A DNA stretch of 64,000 nucleotides from Akebia trifoliata (GCA_017979445.1 CM030706.1:6241595-6305594), one strand, 5' to 3'. Shown: positions 10,378 through 23,000, counted from the first letter of the stretch. The notes: generated by a model from the sequence alone, not told the origin. Numbers and translations are program-made.

Positions 10378-13300
10378 CCTAAGCAAGTAGGGGATTAGTG
10401 GTAAATGAAGGTGAAGATATGTTCAATGGGATTTGAACCTAGGTCACGGGATCAACTCTCCTCAAACTTTTGCCACTTAGCTAAGTGGCACCTTCGGCCC
10501 CTTTCCCATATATGTATAGAAGAGGAAAGACAATAAAGTTGGAGGGTCATTCTTGGTCTTGGAAAGGGAGGTAAAAGGGGAAAATTAAAAAGTTGGAAGA
10601 GCGTTCTTGGAAAGGAAGATAAGAGGAAAGACAATAAAGTCAAAAGTTGTCATTGAGATTCATAGTGAAATTAAATCCCAACCCCTCTTTATGTGGGGGA
10701 TAAAGGGAGTGGGGTCCACCGTTATGTTTTATTTCATATATATATCAGCCCCTTTGCCTAGATGAACAATCCTAGTCTAATGTTTTTCCATTTCATATAT
10801 ATATATATATATCAGACAAGAACCCTCTTGTGGTGTGTGCTCTTACCATCATTCCTACACCCAAAAGGAGATAGACAAATTCACCTCCAACACCTAAACT
10901 GTGTTGTTCTACTGTCTTCCCAAAATAAGTTTCTGTTTTTTTTACTCAAATAAATAAACTGTATGAATTAGTTTCTGTTTTCTGTATCTGCCATCTGTTT
11001 GTGCTAGTAACACCAAATTTTTTTGTAATAGATCACCATAACACTCGAATTGTTAATGACATTGATGTACAAAGTATTTAGAAAACCTTTGAAGTCTAGA
11101 TTATTGCGGAAATCTAAGGTGCTTGTTAGACAAAGTTCTACCAGCAGCCAACTGGAACAACAACAACAAGACAATTTTGAACTTCGTATATAGTAAAATA
11201 ACCACACATAAAAAGTACGACCGTATTTGTGATTCTCTCAATAAAGGCATACAGTTGGAAGGAAAGGAAGCTTAAACATACGAGAGAACCATAAGGAATG
11301 CTTCTTAGCTTAATAGTATAGACTAAAACATAGCGAATTCCAGTGCTAGAAGTCACTCTGATCAAATGATCATAAAAAGCATTCATTGACTTCTTTTCTA
11401 GTCCTTCATTTTATATCTTCTGACGTTCCAAAGAATGAGACCGCTACTTCCTTTATGGAAATTTCGTTTGTTCATGTCTATAGGGAGACTAATAGGGCAG
11501 TTGATAAGCTAGTTAGTTTTCTTGTAAATGAAGGTTATAGAGAGATACATTTATAGTGAGATATATGTAGATTTCTGTACGATTCTCCAGGAGGATAGGT
11601 AGGGGAAGATGTATCTAAGGGTGTAGCTCTTGTTATCTGGTTCGGATCTGGCTTAAAAACCCATTACTATTCCCCCCCCCAAGAAAAAAGGTCTCTAAGC
11701 CCTACCTATAAAATGGTTGATTCGACTTCCCTACATGTCATTATGTTTTTCCTCAATAACCCCTCCTAACAGTCCAACCAAAAGGTAATTTAGCAGTCCT
11801 TTTCAGTAATTACAAGCAAGCTAACACAACATTCTTCATGTGATCAGACAAAAAATAACTTACCACTGTAAGAAGAGCTTCCAATGCTTGTAACGCAGCT
11901 ATCTGAACAGAAACCGGAGTTTCTGGTTTGTTTTGGGGAACTTCGGCCACCAAACCAACTCCCTTGTGGTGCTCCCCGGGAGATCCAACGGTAGAAACAT
12001 GCTTCCTCTTCTTATTACCAGCTCGCTGCAATGCATAGGTTGCGGCTGTTGAGAGTGTATTGGAAGATGCCACACCAACTTTATTTCCGCCAACAGAATC
12101 CAGGTCAACAAATGCATTGTTGATCACTTCTTGGGCAAGAGATAGAGCCATTCCTGCTCAAGACCCAATTATGCCAATTAGTAATTGAGCAATAAATACT
12201 GATTGATACAGACCAGAAGAAAAAAATAAACACAACAAAGATCCCAAGCTCAGAAAAAATAGTCCAATTGACGCCATACTAAGAAATTATTGCATACCAA
12301 CACCCATAGATATCAGCAATATCTGCATGATTGCATAAACTTTTATCCTTAATGCTGGCAGAGCACATCTCCTGAAATATTCTGTTAGGAGTCTAACAAC
12401 ATCTGCAGCATGTGGTAACAGTTGACTGCCCAAAAAAATCACAAAAATGATTGGTACAAGAACATATCCACTGCAAATTTGTGCGTATAAAAAGGGAAAA
12501 CAAGACCTATGTGCAAATATAAACAAATGATAGGAACATTGAAGAAACTAAACTAACATATCTTTCATACTAAATATCTGAGAGTACATCGTAAGGGCAT
12601 TATCGGTATTCCCCTATGTAAATGTCCCAAATTGCACTTAAATTCATGCACTATCGCATAGTATATTCTATTTATATTTTTGAGGTGTATTTGGACATTC
12701 TCATGCATTTATATACGTCTCATGAAAATTCAACATTTTAATTAGAGTCGTGCTACACTGGGTTGAACACTAGGTCCAACACTGAGTTGACCTGGCTGTG
12801 CATAGATAACCATAGGTTTATTTCCTCAAGATACAAGTTAGAAAATCAACGGTTCTATATGCACTGCCAGGTCAACTCAGTGTTGGATACAGTGTCCAAA
12901 GCAGGAAGTAAAGCATTTTACTTTTTAATTATCCTACTTGATGACATTATTTTGGTGCAAGGATAATGTGGAAAATAGAAGTCATTGGATTTACCTCAAG
13001 ACATGTGGAGCTTGTCTACAGGACTTCATGAGCATCATCCTAGCCATGTGGACCCATTTCATCCACTCATTTTGAGAAGACATCATTTTGAAATTTTTTG
13101 GGAAAATACCTTTGACTCACTTTTTATCTCTCGTGTCTTCTCTTACCTAATCCCTTCATTTCACTATCTACCTTTGTACCATCACTTTTTCCCTACTCAA
13201 GCATTGAGAGAATGGGCAACCTTTCTTGGACATTTCATCACTTACCACCTTTTTTCCCTACTCCCAAACATTTTCCTTCATGATCACTCTATCTCTACAC

Positions 13301-13415
13301 ATTTTTTCTCTATAAAACCCCACAATTCTCTTTTCTAGAGGATCATCTCCTTCACATCTCTAATTATTTTCCATGACAAGCTCTTCCATGTTAGGCTAAA
13401 CTCTTTGCTAGGGCT

Positions 13416-13499
<84 letters not shown>

Positions 13500-16400
13500 A
13501 ATATTAGGAATGCACGTCCTCTCTCTCTCTCTCTCTCTCTCTTGTAATATTAGGAATGCACGTCCATGGTTGAAGGCTTTTATTGTAAATGATTCTATAC
13601 CATTTTGTTCCTACATGTGATGTAAGTGTCATAATGGATATCATGTATTTATTAGTCTCTGGCATTACTTTGTTTGAATCTAAAAGGACATTTCTTTATG
13701 TGTTCTTTTGAGACTTAGTGTAGTTCTTCTTCGATCTTATATGTCATGCATATTTGATTCTTTGGGTTCACATTTAGTTCTTTCCTATCCTAGGTTATTC
13801 TAGATCTTGAGCTTCAAAGATAATAAATGTCTTGGTGGTTGTAAAATCTATTTCTAATTCTTTTATAGGCTTAAATTTCATATCTTTAGTGGAGAAACTC
13901 ATTAGTTATCTCCACCATTATTGGATTGCATTCTAAATTGAACAAAAGAGGGAAGGATTGGGCCAAATCTCAAGGCCCTAGTCTCCCATCTTCTTAAGTT
14001 TTTCTTCAAAGAGTTGCACACTTATTTGTTTTTCTTATCTTACATACATTCACCTTCTCACACACCATTACTAGGTTCACTTAGGGTGTGTTTGGCAGCG
14101 GGAGTTAATCGGACTTTGAGTTGGAGTAGGAGTTGGAGTTTGTTATAACTCCTCAAATAAACTCTAATGTTTGGTTTATCTAGGAATTCACCCTAGGAGT
14201 TGTAAAAAAAATTTCAACCCTTGTATTTTGCTAAGATCGGCTATGACTCAGCTAAGTCAATTTGGTTTTATGTATTTTTTTTTTTTTTTCAAATAATTAA
14301 CTGCCTAAAGAGAGACGGGAAGCCAAGAGGAAGACATCTGCTCAAGAACAAATGTCTAAGCTCTTCTAGAGAAGTATGCTTTAAATTCTTCCAAAAGATA
14401 AGTTCCACGCTACTCCCTCCTTCACAATGTCATAAATCACAGCCACAGAAAAATAAAATTGAATGGAAGGAAAAAAGATTCTCTAAGCCAATCCCATATT
14501 TTGGGGATACGATTTTGATGGTGATGGGGTGTGTGTGTGTGTGTTAATGCATGTATGGATGCGTATTAAATCAAGGCCACAGAAAAATAAAACATGCATT
14601 CTAGGGAAATTTTTGTTTTAAGATATATTTAAATAAAACTAGGCATATACACAGCTTATGGTATTCAGATACTTCAACACACATACAGAGTTTGCACATT
14701 ATTGTTTACCTGCGTATGCCCTTAATGATTGCGAGCAGAAGATCCAAACTGCACAGATGCAAAATTGGAAGCTCTGAACAAATGAGCTCTTGTTGCATGG
14801 CTGTTATAAAAGGCATTAAGGCTTGCGACAAAGAACCATCCATCAACAACACTCTCTTAACAAGTGCTAGTAAAGGACGAACAGGGACAGTTACCTGCTA
14901 AGCAAAATATGATCTTCATGAAAACAATAACTTCAATGGCTAAAAAAAAACTGAACAGTATAAGAGAATGAAATAAAGACTCTACCTGGACTGGATAAGG
15001 ATTAGTAAGCATCATACAACAACAGAGCATCAACGTAGACACTCTGGACAGTAACAATTGCTCAGACCTTTTCTCTGGCTGTTCCGAGGCCTCTCCTGAC
15101 AACCGACTTCCTAAGGGAGGAGGAGGATCTTTTCCTGGTGGAACCAAGAGTCTCATAGTTTCACTGCATTTATTTTCTACGACAAATACACGGAGAGGTT
15201 AATCTCATTAAGATCGGAGAATTGAAAAGCATGCATCCAACATGACAAATAGGGCTTAAATGGGTTGGGTTTGAGCTGGATCTGATCATATCCAGATCCA
15301 AATTTTTATCCAGATCAGGATCTGACCCAACAGAATTACTTGATTTGGGACAATCGGGTAGTTTCGGACTGTTTAACATTTTTTTGCCATATTTCTTTTC
15401 TAATTGCTATACTATTCTATTTTACCATTATAAGTAGCAGAAGAAAGATATCCTGAAAAACATAAAAAATAAAATTTTGAAAGCAATATATCATTTGGAT
15501 CTAGGAGAATATAGAGATGGATCTGCATCTGACCTGGATCTGACTCGGATCAATGGACATCAACTCATTTTTTATTCAGATCTACACCAAGGAATCAAAC
15601 CCAATAAATCCGGATCACTCGGATTTCGGATAAAATCTGACCCATTTTATGCCCTGATGAAAAAGATGGCGGTTGTCCATACCTGCTTCTAAACCTTGGA
15701 AGGCATCACTCAGATGAATGTTTATTGATATTAAAATCTTTTGCATCATCAAGGACCAGCTATCCTCATCTCCTTTTGTCCTTGGAAGCAGTGCTAAACA
15801 ATAGGCAAATTTCTAAACATAGAAAACAAAACAAAACTGAGTATCCACTCCAACCAAGATCAAATGAATCCATACAACATATAAAATTTCCTACAACAGG
15901 ACTGCCATAATAAACAAACAAATAATATAAATCACCTTCAACATATTAGCATTGGATTTCCCTGACATGATTTTTGAAACAATGACAGCTTCAACCTGCC
16001 AAAAATTTCATATACTCATTTTAGAATTTAAGCATTAGGCTGACCAATTTTAATGGTTTTGGAAAAAACATGACAAAATGAGGCTCATCAAGCAAAAGGA
16101 AAATTACTGGCTTCTTCACTCTAAAACCAAATTACCCTAGGCTTTTTAATAGCATCAAAATTAAGTTGAAGGTGCTCCATGGTATGATCTCACATATCTC
16201 TAAACCATAGTTGAGTATAAACTCATGCCATAAACATCCAGATTCAATAAGATAGAGAATAGCTGTGATTTCAATTTAAAACTTGTCGTCCACTTCTAGG
16301 AAATGTTCGGAAAAAGAAGAAATCTATTAAGAGAAAGATAATTTTTAATGATTTTCATCTAGAGGAGCCAAAATCGACCTGTACAAAAGGGGATCCAAAA

Positions 16401-19400
16401 TCGAATAAGGCAGTGTCAGATTCACACTGAATGCCAAGAAAAAAATCACTCCACACCTCCCTAGCTAATAATGACCAGTGGAGGATTAGATGTTTTATTC
16501 TCCACTAGATTTACACATTGGACAAAAAGCAACAATAATTCTCCTACGAACACTAAGTTGAGAAAGAGTGCTACTTATTTAAGGAAAAAAAATCAAACAA
16601 ATAAAAAAGAGATAAATAGTGAGAATTCTATCAAGTAACAAAATATGAAAAGAAAGCACTTTAGAAGGAAATTTAGATACCCGAGAGATAGATTATGGAA
16701 ATGACATAGGGAGAATGGTAGTAGAAGGAAAAATATCCAAAACGATAAAGAAAGATCTATAATGAAGTAACAGACACAGCTAATCAACCAAAACCATGCG
16801 CCATTGTCTGTCAAAAAGAAGGAAGTATCGTAAATGCAAGCTAGAAGAATTTCAACAAGATCAATCTCCCAGTTTAGTTTCTTCTGAATGCAAAGTCTTA
16901 AGTTAGAGTCTCACCAGAACCCACCATGAAATCCTGAATCGGATGCAATTGCCAGTCTAAAAGAGAAACAAATTTAAGAATTCAACTGTAATAAGAGAGA
17001 TTCCATACCACAAGTCCTCCCAAAAATGGAATCTATGACCTATGCCCAACTTAAAGTGGATCGTTATCTCAAACTCGGGATAGATTATGAATGACCCTCC
17101 AAACACTGCACTCATATGTAAATCAAACCTCACTGCTCACCTAGTCGAAGTTATTGCTTTCAAACTTGGCATATATAGTTTTCTCCAAGGGGTGGAGGGT
17201 TCAATGCCAAATCTCCCAAGCGACTTAACCAAAATAGCTCGATCCTTCATATCTACTTAATGCTGAAGCCTCCCATATTCTTGGTAGCAAATTATCTTCT
17301 AATCCTCCAGGTGATCTTTATTCTTTTTCTTTCGACCATCCACAAAAAAATGCCGATCAACTTCTCTAACTTCCTCATAACTTATAAATGAAAGGAGAAT
17401 AGTGACATAAAGTGCACATGAATACTTGACAAAGTGCCTTTGATCAACACCACCTTCCCACCTTTGAAAAAGTATCAAGTTTTCCAATAGGTTAATCGGA
17501 TAACTAACAACTCAAATGATGAGGTCCACAGTACTTAGACCCATAACACGTACCTAAGGGTAACCCCTCATGGATCCCAGAAATAGATTATTTCATGATT
17601 TATGGAAAAGTATGATAAAAGAAAGCTGCCATCAAAGCATAGAAATTATATTACAACTGTTGAAGATCTAGCAGGAAAATCATAAATATAACTCACATTG
17701 TCATAATGACGATGGACAGAAGATGGAAATAATCTTATAAGGGTGCATAACAAGTCAACTGCTCCTTCCTGCACAAGTAATTATGAAAAATAAATATCAA
17801 GAGTCCAAACTAAATGACCTGATATCCATACCATATATGATCAACTGGCTTGAACACAAGGAAAAATGTTAGCTTAATCATGTCACAATAATTTGATGGA
17901 AATGTTTTTTTGCCAAGTAATTTGGTAGAAATATTAGCCTTCTAATCAAGGTAATCAAATGCAAGTCCCAAAGGTGGTATGGCAGTGAGAAACATGGTGA
18001 AGATGCATATCCAAGCATAATGAAATGGTTCATTACTTCATATAAGCATGGTTAAATTAGTTAAGCATACATGTAAGGGGTTCTGCAGTGTGAAATCATT
18101 TAAATTATGCATAAAACCAAGTAATTAAACCACATAATCAATCATACATGCAAGTCATGGAGTACTTCCCATGACAAATGACATGGGAATACCACTTCCA
18201 TATGACTCACGAGCATTTTACACATCATAACAAAAGTTAGTGACAGCCTGCCAAGCATTGAGTGTTGGACGCCACCACACAGTAAAATCTCATACCCAAT
18301 GGAACATGTGATGTTATGATCATGATAACCTTAATTCAACACTAAAATGGCACATTTTATCTGATAACAGCAGAAATTTATCTTAGTCTTACATTTCGAC
18401 CTTTCTGCATTATACAAAATTGTGACAACAAATTGTTCAGAATAACCGAAAAGGTTGCATGACACCAGCAGAAGATATCATAGAGATTCCATGCCATCCT
18501 CAGTGACCGGCTTCAATGATTAAGTAGTAAGAAATACCATTCAGAAAAGTTTACAAGATTGGCAGAAATAATAGCTTAATGGCCATAACATAGAAGAACT
18601 CCCAATAAATTATGCTACTAACCCATACAGCCTCTGAGCCATCCTCAGCTAACAACTTCAAAATGGGTTGAATAAGTTTTGCAGCATGGGTTGTCCCATC
18701 TTTCTTTACATTTGAAAATCCACTCAATCTAATTCACAAAGGAATCACATAGGAAGTTAGTGGATCTTGGAACAGAATAATGACAGAAAAAAGATTCAAG
18801 AAAACATTCAAACATGAACCAAGATGACTTGTACTGAGGAATAGGGAACTTTTGTCTATTCATGTGCAATCTCATTAGGAAAGGACAAAACAGCAATGTG
18901 CTATGAAATATATCGAAGACATTCATTGTGAATTTCATGCACAAGAAGAAGTGGGAAATTAACACGCTATTTTAAGCTATTAATGAGTTTAAACTCAACC
19001 ACATAGTAGCAAAACACAATGATTTATTTGATTTGTTTCATATTTTCAAATAAGGATGTTCTATTCAAGAGAAAGGGAAAATACTCAAAGGGGCCATTTG
19101 GTAATCATTTGCATAATGGATCATGAGACCAATAATCAATTATTGACTTCATAATGGATTCTGAGATGTGATAATGGTGTTTGGTAAATTCTTCCATAAT
19201 CAATTATTTTAAAATGAAAACCAAAAAATATTGTTCAAAAAAAATGTGGGACTTGACAGAACAAACGAAATGTTGGACCCCCCCCCCCTCTCCCTCTCTC
19301 TCTCAAAACCATTAGGGAAAAAAAGACAAGTTCATCGCCAATTCGCCATCTTTATATGTATATAAAAAGTAAAGCAACTTTATTAAAAGGGGACAAGATG

Positions 19401-22400
19401 GCCTCAAAGAGGAAAGATACAAACATTAACTCCTCTTATGACAAACAAGATCCCACCTTAATAGGATGCCCTCAACGAAGAGACCTTTTTAAAACTCTTC
19501 GAAGTGTTTAGACAAATGGAAAACAAAGCCTGTAAAAAAACTTCATGCTCATTCCCATAGAAATTCTCTAGTTCCATCTCTTCCAAATAGGCTAGAAGAC
19601 CTCAAGCTTTGGAATAATTGAAGTATCTAACAACACAAGCAATAAAAAAATTTGGAACAAGGAGCTAGAAAATGGCCAAACTATACGAGAAATGTCACAA
19701 TGAAGGAGAAGATGACCTATAGATTCCTCGTTTAATTTGCACATGAAGCATAAATCAACAGAGAGGACATCCCAGTCTCTCTTAGATTTTTTCTCACTCC
19801 ATCTCTCCTCTATATATCCCTAGAAAATGGAAGGTTCGACTACCATCGCTGATCAAGGACTTTGATCATCACAACCGACAAACCAATCCCACAATAACGA
19901 TCTTTGATGTCAAAAGTTGCACATAGTCCTTATCCACTTTAAGCATGATTTCAAAAAGTTGCGTTAAAATGTTGCTTTTATGTAATAATTAATATTATTT
20001 TATAAAAACAATCAATTTTGGAACGTAAAGGGTATCTCAAATACTTAGCTAAACTTGTGAGGCATGTCTAAGATTAAAAACACTAGTAAGCAAGCATGTG
20101 CACAGGTATTGCAAAATTGGGATTTATGCATGATTAAAATTACTTAAAAATATTGTTTAAAAAAAAAAAATTAAATGGATTATCTTATGTTAGCATTTAA
20201 TATGTTGTAAATGCCTTTTTGTAATTTAAAATATTAATTAAGGCTATTTTGAAGATAACATGATGAAAGGATATTTATTGAATTTTAGAAAACTAAAAAC
20301 TAACGTTGTTATAAGGTTGTGGGATTGTAATTTTATTCATTTTGAAGAAAATGACCTTGATAATAGTATGGTTAAATGTAAATATGGGGGCATTTTTGGT
20401 CTTCCAAATTTTGATGCCAGCAAACACATTTTCGGCATTCTCTCATTACAATGTAAAGATTTAAAATAGGTAACAAATTGCTTTAATATTTGCAATTATA
20501 TTGTTTCTATTTTACTTACATGTTAGTTTTGCTGGCTTATGAGCTTGCTTGATAGTTGGTAACTTGATACTATCTTGGTAATGGATAAGCATAGACTAGT
20601 ATATATTTTGATGATTGTTCCATAGAAAATTCGAGGCTTAACCCTGTACCACTCAAGGCTTATGCCTCACCTTGGAGGCAAAAACCTTTGAATGAACCTC
20701 ACACATTTTAAAACATGGTCTACAATAAAGAATATTTACCACCAAATGCTATAAGCCTAAAACTACAAGCATAGTACATTTGCACCTACGCGTAATGTGC
20801 TTCTTACTGAGTAATGAAGAAAAACAAACCTAGTGAACAGATCCGACAGGGAAGCGCAAGAAGCCACCTTTACAAAATGAGAATCTGATGGCAGCTGCTT
20901 AAACACAAGAAAGACCTCACTCTTAACAGAAGCTCGCGAACCATGATCTTATTACAAAATGATAATAAAAATAGTCAAATTTGATTTACAAATGTTAAAT
21001 AAATAACACCATTCACTATGAATAGGAAATAAGAAGTTCGCATAAATTCTGCAAATAGAAGATGTGGAACCTTTCATCTAACGAGATAAGAAATTGCAAA
21101 ATCTTCTAAAAGCAAGAAGTTTTTGTGCAAAGAAACAAATTGAACAGACATGGTTCACAATGATAGACACTTCAAATAGAAAAATCTTAAACTGTCACTC
21201 AATATTTTCTTGTAAGAATTAATTTCCTTAAAAAAGGGTATTGATCACTGCTCCCATTTGAGTCTGCAATACCAATTAGCCCTGAATACCTTAAGAATTC
21301 TAGTCAATATCTACACTACAGTGCAGTACGTACTTGTTCATAGGAATGTTCTCTGCAGCACCTATTTAAGTAGGACCATTTCATAACAAATTTAGTACTA
21401 ATTTCAGTTATGATGTCCATATAACTTGTTATTGCACGCCTTCCAGTTTTAGTTTAGGTTTTAAAGCCTTAACAAATTGACTATTTTTAAATAAATGTAG
21501 CAGCAAATAAAATATAAAACCTGAATTTGTGAAAGGAGCTTTTGGAACCAAGCAGCGTAGGATGCCAAAAAACGGTCAGCATTGCACTCTTGACAAGTCA
21601 CACCTATCAAACAGATTCCTGCCCAGCATTTATCTGGCTGGAATCACAAACAGATAATAAAATATAAGAAAATTATGCAACTTTTCTTATAAGTCCACTG
21701 TTGATCAGAAAAAAAAAAAAACCTAAATGTTTAAAACATATGTTTAAATCCATTTTGATGCTTATGTTATCAGCAAACACAATACAATATTGTAGTTACA
21801 ACAAATTATTGAAAATGTGTTGCACATTACTCTTATTAAATCCAATAGATTTAAAATTCAATACTTTTTCCTATTTTAGTATAAATCAATATCACAAATA
21901 GGAACTTGTTTTATAAGTATAATTTCATTAAAAGAAAAGTTTTTTTTTTTTTGATAGGCAAACAGACAATTTATTAAAGAGAGAAAAAAAGGAGTTACTT
22001 AGATACAAAGGAACTCAAGACTAACAATAATTCAAACACATAAGGTCTCATTTTTTTTTTAAATCTTCGAAAAATACACCTTTGAATCGTGGTTATAAAC
22101 ATTGTCTGTTACCAAGATGACTCGGTTCTTGAACGAGCAGTATGTGAACCATCCTTCATTCACATTGACTTCTTCGAAATCGAACAAGTCATTGAAGTAC
22201 CTTCTAATCCATCTTATTTTATAAAAACTATGATTATTTGTAAAGAAACATAAATAAATTAATAAATATCAATCCACTTAAATGGTTTATCTTGTCAGCA
22301 ATGAGATGACTCAGCTGAGTCAACTTGGTTTTCTATTTTTTAAATAAACATATCTAATGTTTCGATAATCTAAAAATTTCTTATCTAAATAAAAATATGA

Positions 22401-22936
22401 CCTTGTAACTAAGCATCTTCTAAACTTATCTAAATAAAAGTATGATCTTGTAAGTTGTAACTAAGCATCAACTACCAATCCATCTTATTTTATTAAAAAA
22501 ATTATGAGAAACTAAATCCATATAAACCAATAGTTACAAATCGAGTTAAATAGTTTTTTTACCTCATCGCATTGAATCCATAAACACCCCCAAAAACATA
22601 AAAAGAATCCTAAAGTAACGATTAGGGTTTATGAAATGTTCCATACTTTTATAACGTTTCGAAGCTTACCATTTTACTAGAAACGAGTAAGATCAATCGC
22701 TCTACCCAAGTATCCATTGTGGATTTCCATTTATTGATTAGTTCTCCATCAACTGGTTCTCTAAAAGATTCAGAAAGAAGTCCATGAACCTTGACTGTAG
22801 AAACCACGTTGAAGAGTTCTGAAGGTCTCGGAAACGGGTGATTCTCTTCGGGGAGGCCATCCTTTATCAATGATCGAAGCAATCTAGGCTTCAATCTCAC
22901 ATCACTCATGTTCTGAAAGTACTCGAAGACCGCCAT
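5438..22936 (-). CDS. PELP1: PELP1/RIX1-like ribosome-biogenesis protein, complete 13-exon gene
   Basis: Coding exons in transcript order: 22936-22670, 21637-21521, 20897-20830, 18728-18623, 17768-17697, 15995-15936, 15812-15683, 15176-14986, 14894-14710, 12425-12298, 12153-11864, 7570-7324, 6177-5438. All introns are GT..AG and every junction keeps frame. The total is 2601 nt, or 866 residues plus TAG. The N-terminal half is leucine-rich helical repeat sequence of the RIX1/PELP1 type (begins [12 protein letters not shown]; later [14 protein letters not shown] near residue 285). After about residue 650 it becomes acidic and low in complexity, ending [17 protein letters not shown]1/Rix1 proteins act in the nucleolus in 60S pre-ribosome maturation (rRNA ITS2 processing complex); this role is inferred from the family. 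The start has a good context (TTTAATGGCG). The exon 3 acceptor could also lie 3 bases later, which would drop one Q. Introns 3, 5, 9 and 11 are long and hold transposon debris. The gene looks intact. Confidence 0.92.
6178..7323 (-). other. Intron 12 of the PELP1-like gene
   Basis: 1146-base intron between exons 12 and 13. It contains a stretch around 7050-7130 with repeated GGTTCACCGAA / TTCGGTTTGCCAAACC segments in both orientations, which probably come from an old MITE. No coding sequence was seen. Confidence 0.6.
8320..9390 (+). repeat. Direct-repeat cluster in intron 11 (left side of a large inverted repeat)
   Basis: Related segments starting ATAAAACACAA, with TTTATCCCCC..ATAAAGA..GG and ATTTAATCTC.. 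parts, begin near 8330, 8416, 8769 and 9043. They are followed by pyrimidine-rich runs with recurring CTCCAACTTTATTGTCTTTCC-type phrases. The same sequence occurs inverted at 10505-10745, so the cluster looks like amplified ends of one element that surrounds the foldback at 9393-10340. Confidence 0.6.
8724..8761. repeat. (TG)n microsatellite
   Basis: About 19 uninterrupted TG units inside intron 11 of the PELP1-like gene. Confidence 0.95.
9393..10340. mobile_element. Mutator-like foldback element with long inverted arms
   Basis: The left end GGGAAAAGGTTGCATGGA faces the right end, which read backwards is GGGATAGGGTTGCATGAA. The arms of roughly 300 bp continue with matching parts: ATGTGGACTGC, GATCTAAGGCTTTGAAAATG, and a GGCACC..GATCGTGTTTTTGG segment. 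The ends resemble plant Mutator-like MITEs. A 9-bp TSD could not be confirmed because the right flank is an AT microsatellite. No transposase frame is present. The arm sequence recurs at 35.8-36.2 kb and 53.4-53.8 kb. Confidence 0.6.
9942..9977. repeat. (AG)n microsatellite
   Basis: GA/AG run with one G interruption, located in the loop of the foldback element in intron 11. Confidence 0.9.
10342..10374. repeat. (AT)n microsatellite
   Basis: Alternating AT run directly between the foldback element end and the SINE end. Confidence 0.9.
10376..10503 (-). mobile_element. tRNA-derived SINE, short copy
   Basis: Read on the - strand, it carries an A-box-like TTAGCTAAGTGGCAA followed 40 bases later by a B-box-like AGGTTCAAATCCC. 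This is the spacing of an internal RNA polymerase III promoter. The body is short and ends at the AT microsatellite, which may replace the original tail. It lies in intron 11 in the same orientation as the host gene. Confidence 0.7.
10505..10745 (-). repeat. Inverted copy of the 8.3-9.4 kb repeat
   Basis: Read on the - strand it gives AAACATAACGGTGGACCCCAC, then a ..TTTATCCCCCACATAAAGAG..GGGATTTAAT.. segment and CTTTATTGTCTTTCC runs. These match the direct copies at 8320-9230 (best match near 9043). With them it forms a large inverted repeat around the foldback and SINE. Confidence 0.7.
12755..12905. repeat. Foldback of about 40-bp arms in intron 9
   Basis: The left arm near 12771-12812 (TCCAACACTGAGTTGACCTGG..) is complementary to the right arm near 12851-12892 (..CCAGGTCAACTCAGTGTTGG), with a loop of roughly 40 bases. 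It is MITE-like and contains no coding sequence. Confidence 0.75.
13422..13542. repeat. Large (CT)n microsatellite with a duplicated flank
   Basis: CT runs at 13422-13496 and 13520-13542 are separated by CTTGTAATATTAGGAATGCA, which is repeated after the second run. The tract therefore includes a small tandem duplication of microsatellite plus flank. It lies in intron 9. The 71-codon serine/leucine frame across it is an artefact of the repeat. Confidence 0.95.
16330..17500 (-). pseudogene. LINE ORF2 remnant (post-RT region and zf-RVT) in intron 5
   Basis: On the - strand, 17487-17299 reads ..[19 protein letters not shown].., the position of the LIKSTLSSIPTYFMSLF-type segment in plant LINEs. 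It is followed by ..CYQEYGRLQ.. and, near 16550, [10 protein letters not shown] with [10 protein letters not shown], a zf-RVT knuckle. Several stops and frame changes show it is dead. It has the same orientation as the host gene. Confidence 0.65.
19370..19850 (-). pseudogene. LINE zf-RVT remnant in intron 3
   Basis: On the - strand it gives [20 protein letters not shown] followed by [17 protein letters not shown], a clear zf-RVT pattern (CxxC..H..C). Stops follow soon after. The flank at 19277-19288 is a C tract, then CTCTCT. Confidence 0.75.
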
Positions 22937-22991
22937 TAAAGACGAACTTGAAGCTCTGAAAGCAAATAAAAAAGGGTTTTAGAAGGGAAAG

Positions 22992-23000
22992 TTAGGGTTT
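22992..23000 (-). promoter_or_regulatory. telo-box upstream of the PELP1-like ATG
   Basis: AAACCCTAA on the - strand, 56 bases before the start codon. This motif is enriched in promoters and 5' UTRs of plant ribosomal-protein and ribosome-biogenesis genes, which agrees with the proposed PELP1/RIX1 role. A second copy (AAACCCTAAT on the - strand, near 22620-22629) lies in intron 1. Confidence 0.6.

Noticed and set aside
13405..13620. 71-codon serine/leucine-rich frame
   Set aside because: Produced by the (CT)n microsatellite in intron 9.
14085..14220. GGGTGTGTTTGGCAGC start resembling a MITE end; similar GGGGCCATTTGGTAATC near 19097 and GCAGTGTTTGATAGC near 56555
   Set aside because: Only one end of each could be found, with no matching inverted end or TSD.
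14692..14901. 69-codon + strand frame
   Set aside because: Antisense shadow of PELP1-like exon 9.
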